Origin: Cavia porcellus
Taxonomy: Eukaryota > Chordata > Mammalia > Rodentia > Caviidae
Direction: 5' to 3'
Assembly (NCBI RefSeq): GCF_034190915.1
Contig: NW_026947484.1
Span: 182,212,982 to 182,276,981, forward strand
Length of the DNA stretch: 64,000 bases
Both the position numbers and the translations under genes were made by a program. This document shows, piece by piece, positions 56,680 through 64,000 of this stretch. Below the pieces are notes generated by a model. The model saw nothing but the letters and a program-made list of their open reading frames with translations, had not been told where the DNA came from and searched no databases. Numbering within the stretch: position 1 is the first letter of the stretch; each line of letters opens with the position of its first letter.

Positions 56680-56831
56680 TTTGCCAGGCCTGGTGGCGCA
56701 CACCTGTAGTCCCAGCATTTGGGAGACTGAGGCAGGAGAATCACTGCAAGTTCAAGACCAGCTTGATTTACAAAGTGAGCTCAAGGACAGCCTGAAGTGC
56801 ATAGTGAGACCCTGTCTCAGAAAAAAAAAAT
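56680..56831 (+). repeat. B1 SINE, nearly complete
   Basis: CCAGGCCTGGTGGCGCACAC, GTAGTCCCAGCATTTGGGAG, GAGAATCACTGCAAGTTCAA, GTGAGACCCTGTCTCAG. It carries the internal 7SL-type promoter boxes and A-tail. Confidence 0.92.
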
Positions 56832-57755
56832 CCTCTGTTATGCAAGGGAATATCTCTAATGTTTATCAGTGCCAGGACTGCCAACACTGCAATCACTCAC
56901 CAGCTCCATAGTTGCCAGTTCTCTGTGGTTAACAACACTTGAGATTACAACCTATCAAATGTAACAGGTGCCACAAAGTGACAGCATATTAGAATTTTGA
57001 ATGTTGAATGGATGTTTTAAAAACAAAAAGTGCCTTGGAGTACAAGTAGCATAAGCAAGTGAGAAATTTACTGAAAGGTCACCAGAGAATCTTATGAAAG
57101 AAGAATTAAACAGTCAAGTCCCCAAAAGAACAAGAAGCAGAGCATTTCTGAGACCAGCAACAGGTGAGTAGAGGCTTCTCTCAGTGACTGGTAATAATGC
57201 CAACATCCCTGCACCTCTAGGCCCCCTCATTCAGGTTGCCAGGATACACCACCGACCCTAGCATGCCACATTTGTCCTCTCCTGCTCGTGGGAGCCTGGG
57301 TCACTTGGTTCAGATCTTACCTATCCCTGTGTGTTGGAGGCTATTTCCTGAGAAAGGAGGGAACCAGGCGGCCAGGAAGACTAAGTAATCACAAAGTAAC
57401 ACCATCCTGTCATTCAACATGGCCTCTGCAGATCCTATTACTTTCTCATCATTTATTATATTTTCTTAAAAAAGAAAACAACTCAGCACAGTTAAAATGT
57501 TATTCTTCCATGCAGTTTAGGACTTCTCACATCGGATCTGGTCTACTGTTCCAGAGACCTTCAGTGGGAAAAGGGAGTGTACTGGAGTCTTTCCATCTTT
57601 CCTCATCCTCTGCCCCTTCCATCTTCTGTGTTCTCTACTGTCGGGGCAGTGGGCGAGTAGGAGTGGGCATTCTGGATGAGGGAAGCTACTATCTGGAAGT
57701 ACTGGTTATACCTTTTGGGTTGGATCATATCATTTTATTGGGGGAATATTTTACT
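56832..57755. other. no gene supported
   Basis: Contains the first two-thirds of the longest open frame of the window (57288-57968), which I judge to be chance (see rejected items). Confidence 0.4.
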
Positions 57756-57759
57756 AGTT

Positions 57760-58088
57760 ACTCACTTTTCTCATCATCGAGACATAATACCCAACACCCA
57801 CAGATTAAAGGAGGAAAGATTTATTTTGGTTCACATTTTAAGCCCAAGGTCATGGTGAAGAGTCTTCTCCAGAGAAAAGCCATTCACATCACGGTGTTCA
57901 GGAAGCAGAAAGAGAAGGGAGGAGCCAGGGATGAAAATACACCCTTCCTTCCAGTCACACTCCTGTGACCCACCTCCAACCAGGCCCCACATCAGTCACT
58001 ATGGCACCTCGTATGCTAGTAATTTTCCAAAAGCTCCATCTCTGAACACGTGAGGCTTTCAGGAACATTTTAAACTAAACTATAACAG
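57760..58088 (-). repeat. solo LTR, MaLR-like, reverse orientation
   Basis: Same family and orientation as 22184-22548: GACATAATACCCAACACCC, GAGGAAAGATTTATTTTGGT, TCCTGTGACCCACCTCCAAC, AAAGCTCCATCTCTGAACAC. Confidence 0.65.
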
Positions 58089-58925
58089 CTATTGAGATCC
58101 TTTTATTTATGGCAGAGACCTAGTCTGACACATTTACAGGGTACATTGTGGGCTTCCCAATGATGACGACACAAGTTTTCAAGGTTTCTTGATATTCGCA
58201 GTATAGCAGATACTATCGGACCTGCATGCATATGGAACTCTGTATGTTAGATTAAAACATTAAAAATGACTTTTCCAGACTCTCAGCAGAGTCATCATGT
58301 GTTAAAATATGACAAATGAAACTAAAGGGAAGGTCTGTTGACATGCTTCTGAAAACGAACCAAAGAAGAACACGGAACATTGACACTATCCAACCTCAAG
58401 ATTTGTCATCAAGCTGAAGTTTTTAGGACAAGATGGTAATAGTAAAAGAATAGAAGAGTAGATCAATTTAAAAGTTTAACTTTCCTGATAAAAGAGACCT
58501 ATATCCTTAACACTGGACCATCTCCAGCCTTGAGCTGAGGCAACTATCTTGAGAGTCTGGAAGAAAGTAACATACACCAAATTTATCAATTATGTCTCTC
58601 AGACTTTCTGTTGTTTGGGAGAAAATGATCCTTTGCCTATGTAACAAAGCCTGAATTGGCTTGGAGAAGGGAGCTCATCTCTCCTCATGGAGAAGGGAAT
58701 AGAAGAGCAAAGCTCTTCACCCTCTGAATTTCATGGATTTCCTTTCATTTTTGACTGCTTGAGCTATTGGAAGTAAGCATCTCTGGACCAATTTCTATCT
58801 TGTGTTAAGTTTTACAAGGATATTAGGTTCTTTTTTTAGAGTGTGGAAGTAGCATCTTTTGTCTTAAGAATGCTGGCGAGAATTCTGAGATAGTAAATTC
58901 GCATTAACATCTTACTGCACCAGAA
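58089..58925. other. no feature recognised
   Basis: Intergenic, AT-rich, no supported open frame. Confidence 0.4.
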
Positions 58926-58929
58926 AACA

Positions 58930-59300
58930 AAGGCTAGGGATTTTTTTTAAGAGGATAAAATCAAAGAAAATAAACCAGAATAAAATCAACCAAAATAAAC
59001 CAGCATAAGTGATACAGGACTTCCAAACCTTATGAAATCAACAATGGTTACCACATTACCTTTGTTGTTTTCAAAATAGCTGCAGAAAAGACCTTCGGAA
59101 ATATTAAAAATCAAACAGAACAGAATAGAATAGAAACAATAAAAACAAACCAATGAATGCAATAGAGGACATCAAAGCAAGCCAGTAGGAAATACACAGT
59201 GGCTCCCATAACATATCTTGCTATCTTTTAAGTAGCTGTTCATACCATCAAAGTTAATGTAATATAAATAAAACAAAAGAAAATAAAAACCCAACCCAAC
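58930..59300 (-). mobile_element. HAL1-type LINE 3' end
   Basis: Reverse complement of the element at 12780-13030 across about 250 bp (TAGAATAGAAACAATAAAAA, TTCAAAATAGCTGCAG, ATCAACAATGGTTACC). Confidence 0.65.
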
Positions 59301-59610
59301 AAAACAATGAAAATTGTCTAGCTTACATATCTTCCAGTTTCACAGTTAAAATAAACACCCAGTGAGTGAAATTGTATATATATGAATGGATAGAATACAC
59401 ATTCCAGTGACTGCATTGATCAGTGTGTATTCCATAAACTGTAAATTTGCATCAGTTGTATAAATGTAAAATCCATAAAATGTAAAACAGTATTAACATT
59501 TTACTCATTATCCATGAAGCTGGATATTCTTAAAGTTTTGAACACAAAAATTGTAAGTAAATTCCCTTTAGAGTGTGTAAGTAAGTTTCCTTAGTCTAAA
59601 AAAAAAAGCT

Positions 59611-59725
59611 AAGGAGCTGGGAATGTAGCTCAGCAGCACAGTACATGCCTGGCAGGCATGAGGTCATGAGTTCAATCCCAGGCACCCAAAAAATAAAAGT
59701 AAAAAGAATAAATAAATAAATAAAG
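59611..59725 (+). repeat. ID SINE
   Basis: GCTGGGAATGTAGCTCAGCA ... GAGTTCAATCCCAGGCACCC then an A-rich (AAATAAATA) tail. Confidence 0.9.
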
Positions 59726-60110
59726 CAAAAGAGAATATTTTTTTAACAATAGGATAACTTCTTATAAGTATCAAGCTTATCTAAGAAGGAGTTAATTTCC
59801 CAAACTTATTTAATCTTGGAAATCTTTTTTCGCCCTCCAAACAGCCAATGGAATTAGAAATACAGCATGGAAAACCCTGTATAAAGCTTTCCTGTCTCAT
59901 TATTTCAGCTGAACTATCAGGCTATTTCCAGTGTTCATTCACTCAATAAATATGTATCTCATCTTTCAGCCAGGGCTCAGCATATCATGACAGCAAAAGC
60001 TTTTCCTCCAGCTCTTAGCAATTACCCCACCATTCGCAGCATATCAAATTTTGTTCTTGGCTACACCAGAGAATGCATTTGAGAAACTTGCTCACCTCAG
60101 AGAGTAGTCT
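59726..60110. other. no feature recognised
   Basis: Intergenic sequence without open frames. Confidence 0.4.
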
Positions 60111-60114
60111 AGCA

Positions 60115-60335
60115 CTGTGGTAATATGGAACATATGATTCCATCTGCAGTCAGACAATCTACTTATTGTATAACCTCTTAGCAGGCAGTTGCTAAATTTC
60201 TATAACCCTGTGTATTCATTCTTATCATAGGAATAACAGTGCTGTTTCACAGTGTTGTTTTCAAAATTAAGAGTTAATGCATACAAATTGGTTCATGCAG
60301 TACTTAATACATGACAAGGGCTTGATAAATCTTTT
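60115..60335 (+). repeat. MIR SINE
   Basis: AGTCAGACAATCTACTTATT and AGTTAATGCATACAAATTGG ... TACTTAATACATGACAAGG resemble MIR 5' to 3'. Confidence 0.45.
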
Positions 60336-60458
60336 CTATTACTCTTCATCTGTCATAACCCAGGTTTCACAGAAAGAATTTAGAAGTTCCTTTCTCTTTC
60401 TAACTGTACTATCTAGACAGTATGTGGATTTTGGAAGCACGCTTGTTAAAAGTGGGTA

Positions 60459-60534
60459 TGTTGCTGGGGATTTAGGTCAGTGGCATAAGCACCTGCGTAG
60501 AGATCGTGAGTTCAATCCCCAGTACCAAAAAAAA
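60459..60534 (+). repeat. ID SINE
   Basis: TTGCTGGGGATTTAGGTCAG ... GAGTTCAATCCCCAGTACC. Confidence 0.88.
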
Positions 60535-60539
60535 GCCAG

Positions 60540-60730
60540 ATGTCTTGTTTCAAATACTGACTCATCCACTTGCTAGCTGAATTACCTTAGGCAAATTTCT
60601 TTGTGTTTGTTTCCCATTTTTAAGATGGCAGAAATAATATTCTGGATCTCATAGTTTTTAATGAAGATTAAGCATGTTAGTGCATGTAAATGGTAATAAA
60701 CCCTCACTCAGTGTCAGTTATACTTAATCA
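60540..60730 (+). repeat. MIR SINE
   Basis: TTGCTAGCTGAATTACCTTA, GGCAAATTTCTTTGTG, CCCATTTTTAAGATGGCAGA and GGATCTCATAG are the MIR core in order. Confidence 0.7.
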
Positions 60731-61960
60731 GAATTTACCCAATATCATAAGGAGTTTCTGAATCCTTTTCTCTTGTCATTAATAGAATTTAATTTTGACT
60801 AATTTTGTGAAAAATGCCTAACACATAAAAAGAATTCAAATTTATGTCTTAGTGCATTGCCCTGTTTAACATCGACATAATAAAATCAATGTGCTTAGGT
60901 ATCAACAGGTTTAAGAAGTTTGGTAAAATTTTATATAGCAGCCCAATAAAAGATATGAGAGTCCTTTTGATTTTTCCTTTCTGGTTTTCTGTTTTATTTT
61001 TTTATTTCTATTTGCTTTTTAGTGTTTGTCCCCATAGAAGTAACAGTAATCCTTTTCCTAATGCCAAAAGATGTGGCTATTGCTTTGACTAAAGCCGTGT
61101 TCTTCAACTTTCCTAGAATTCTCTTTTCACATTCTTTTTGGCTAAAAATCATTTATATTGAAATTAATTCAGTGCAGAAGTCTTTGACAGGGTCTCCGAT
61201 CCTCTAAATTCACCCCAATTTGAAATGCTGAAGTAAAAACTGGGATAGCCAGGGCATAGTCTAAATAAAGGAATGTCCCCTTCTACACTGCAGTTAGGAC
61301 AGACATCTAGGCCAACAGTTGCTGCAAATCCATAACAAGAAGAGAGGCTGAAGATAAAATTAGACATAGGGATATGAGTGGCTGGCAAGTTTGGTCAATT
61401 AGATCACAGCTAAGACTAAGAAATCCAGCCTAATGGCCAATAAGATATAATCTGCTGGTTTAAGTGACAAAAGCAAACATTACCAAGTAAAAGTTAGGTA
61501 AGAAAAAGGTCAAGCAAATAAAGCAAGAAATACCTTAAAGACAAAGGTCAGATGACTAGCCATATAAAACTGCTACTTTAATAACACTTGGATTTCTCCT
61601 AGACAGGTGAAGAGTTCCACAAAAAAGATTTGGTATCTACAGATACATTTCACAAAAAGCATAACTACAGAAGAAAAAATATAAATAGGATTCTATTAAA
61701 ATAAAAAATTCCAAATATTGAGATACTATTAATGGAGTAGAAAGACAACTACAAAGTGGAAATATATATGTATACATATGTAATATATAATAGAATACAT
61801 ATAATATCACATATATAGTATACATATATTATCTCCACCTAAGAACTCATCCAGAAAATACAAAATATATAAATCAATAAAAGTCAATCAATTTTTAAAA
61901 GAAAGTTCAGTATAATAATGTACTAAAACTTTTTAACAGGAAATTCACAAAAAAGGATAT
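60731..61960. other. no gene seen
   Basis: AT-rich, with a TATA/CATA-rich stretch at about 61755-61835. No exon-like sequence. Confidence 0.4.
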
Positions 61961-62640
61961 CCAAGCTGGCAATGTAGCTCAGTATTAGAGCTCATTCATA
62001 GGATTCATGAAGTCCTAGGTTGACTCTATAACTCTACAAAAAAAAAAAAAGACATCCAAATAAGCAATAAACATATGAAGACATGCCCAATTTGAATAGT
62101 CATCATAGAAATGTAAATCAAAACTATAATAAGTTCATCAAATGGCTAAAAGGAAAAAGAAATAATATCAAATGCTGGTAATATGCAAAGCAAATTGAAC
62201 TCTCTTGCACTATTGTTGAGAGAATAAATTGACACAATCACTTTGGAAAATGATGGTATCTGCTAAGGGTGAACACTTACATATCTGCATACCTAATGTT
62301 CCATTTCTATAAGTATCTATATATTCACCATAAACAGGTCTGTAGCTGTTCATGGTAGTATTATTTACAATAGCCTCAAAATGAAAACAACCCAGATGCT
62401 CATCAAAAGTAACATGGTTGTATAAATTCTGTTGTAAACTTAGAGCATCTATGTACAATATTCTAAAACTGAATGAATTAAAGTTCCCTGCATCAATAGC
62501 AGTGAATCTCACAAGTTTAATGTTAGAATATATAAGCCAATTATTTATATATAAAATACGTTTATATATTATAATTCAAAAATACATGTACTTTAAAATT
62601 ATTTAAAGTTTATATTTCAATAAAAGGAGGGAAAATTAGG
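61840..62640 (+). mobile_element. ancient L1 fragment around an ID SINE
   Basis: AGCAATAAACATATGAAGAC, GAAATGTAAATCAAAACTAT, TTGGAAAATGATGGTATC, TTTACAATAGCCTCAAAATG in ORF2 order. Confidence 0.65.
61963..62052 (+). repeat. ID SINE, degraded
   Basis: GCTGGCAATGTAGCTCAGTA ... CTAGGTTGACTCTATAAC with an A-tail; inserted in an old L1. Confidence 0.7.
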
Positions 62641-64000
62641 TCTTCTAATGAATTTACTAAGCCCTATGGGACTTGGTAAGCAGTCTCGCCTGCCTAAGTT
62701 TTCTGTCCTTCGAGAAGAGTTCTGAGAGTAGCATGGTAAACCATGGGTAAGAGCCTATCTTAATTCCTGTGTGTTTATAATCCAGTTGAAAGCATTGTTA
62801 TGCCATGGGCTTAATCAAATATTTCTTCTGGAATTTCAAGACACAATAGCTAAACTGCAGTTAATTTTCTTAATTCTATACTCCCTTGGAGTCTGTCTAT
62901 CAAAGAATTTCCTTCAAAAGAGGTGAAGTTAACATTACTCATTCTTGAGTTCACCTTAAGGCACAGTAATGTAAGGCTCTAAGAGCAATAGGTTCCTTGT
63001 TAATTACTTTTTTTAAAACTCAAGAGAGAGCTGCTTGAAAAGTAAGCAAGGATAGTAGATTCCACCTCTGTATACCGTGCAGCCTCTCACTTGTAAGCTT
63101 CTGCCTAAGGCAAAGGCTCTCCTTTTCTTCTTCTTTCAGCTAAGGAGTAAGATTTTTATCTGATGTTTTTGGTTGGACAAATATAATTTGGGCTCCAGAC
63201 ATCCCTGGAATTGTCTGTCTGGAGGTACCATGTGTCATCGCACCAGAACTCAGGGATAGATGGAAACAAAGGTACCTGGACCAAGGCTCAAAATTCACTG
63301 AAGGAAAAAATTCCCTGAAGCATGGGTTGTCCTGCACTAGCTGCCAGATTTCAGAGATGAGACACATTTGCTGGAGACTTTCAATCAAGAAAAGTGGGAT
63401 GGCAAATAGGCAGCAGTTAAGGAAAAGATGATCACTACCATTACTGTCTACATTGGACTCTTGTGAGCTTTATGTGAGGAAATTCCAAAACGCTACTTTG
63501 TGCATCTAATTAACCTTATATCTAGATCAAGAACACCTCTAACCTCTCGGAAATCTTTTCTCTCATGACACACAGACATGAACAACATTGTACAGCATAA
63601 GAAGTGCTACTGTTTGCAAGCACAAGGTGTCATGAAACCTTTTGCAAGTTGAGCTACTAACCTAACCAGAGAGGTTAAGAGAGCCTGGGAAACAGATGGC
63701 TGGCAAAAGCAGTAGTGTTTTAACCCCACTTGGCATGCCGTGACAATTTGCCTGCCCTCCCTGGCTTCGAAACAAGACATATCTCTTAGGAGGTTCCTAT
63801 CAAATAACATGGCAGCAAGTTTGATCACTAAAATAGTGACATCATGTAGGTTTTAATTTACAGTGTACCCAGATTTTCACTAAATGCAAAGACTCAGAAG
63901 TTAGCCAGGACTTTAGTCTACACATCTTATAAAAATGTCTGTGAAGTAATATAGTTTCTGTTTACAGTAAGTGAAAGAATAGTCCTTCAAATAAGGCAGC
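62641..64000. other. no feature recognised
   Basis: Intergenic. A denser, less AT-rich block at 63060-63420 could be a decayed LTR or a conserved element, but I find no motif to settle it. Confidence 0.35.

Noticed and set aside
57288..57968. 226-codon open frame on the plus strand, the longest in the window
   Set aside because: No recognisable domain, low-complexity and basic/hydrophobic composition, and its last third lies inside a reverse-oriented LTR repeat also present at 22184. No promoter or splice context.
53331..64000. Search for TAL2, the gene that lies upstream of TMEM38B in human
   Set aside because: No bHLH-like frame on either strand. In human it is tens of kilobases away, so absence from these 10.7 kb is expected.

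Overview
The window is nuclear DNA from a mammal, almost certainly a rodent. It carries a vertebrate gene split into six exons with GT-AG introns and a single CpG-island promoter. The introns and flanks are packed with tRNA-derived ID SINEs, 7SL-derived B1 SINEs, B1+ID dimers, L1 and HAL1-type LINEs, MaLR-like LTRs and a betaretrovirus-like provirus. The mix of B1-type dimers and BC1-like ID elements points to a squirrel-related, dormouse or castorimorph lineage rather than mouse or rat, but I cannot fix the species.

The one protein-coding gene is TMEM38B on the minus strand (53097 down to 8329). It encodes TRIC-B, the trimeric intracellular cation channel of the ER and nuclear membrane that supplies the K+ counter-current during Ca2+ release. 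I reconstructed all six coding exons: 52986-53097, 42334-42490, 31980-32164, 30975-31062, 24551-24668 and 8329-8532. Their phases join without a break into a 287-residue protein. The promoter is a CpG island at about 52570-53330 with an NRF1 palindrome and an Sp1-type GC box.

Layout from left to right: 1-4422 is a decayed class II (betaretrovirus-like) provirus with partial 5' LTR, Lys3-like primer-binding site, gag remnants with a zinc knuckle, a probable dUTPase remnant and a 3' LTR. 4423-8328 is old L1 and L2, B1-ID dimers and the presumed 3' UTR region. 8533-24550 (intron 5) contains a possible hAT transposon, old L1, and a nested structure in which a MaLR-like provirus (15138-20647) sits inside another LTR and is itself split by a 3.3-kb ORF1-only LINE (HAL1 type) flanked by a 14-bp target-site duplication. 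24669-30974 (intron 4) is largely L1. 31063-31979 (intron 3) is short. 32165-42333 (intron 2) and 42491-52985 (intron 1) hold many ID and B1 insertions, two further HAL1 3' ends and old DNA transposons. 53330-64000 is intergenic, with a probable solo LTR 1.7 kb upstream of the gene and old repeats; I see no second gene there.

The items most worth a second look are the HAL1-type family (a full-length copy with a GC-rich 5' minisatellite and several 3' ends in one locus), the ID SINE pairs in inverted orientation around exon 2, the putative horizontally acquired hAT remnant in intron 5, and the same-strand LTR upstream of the promoter.
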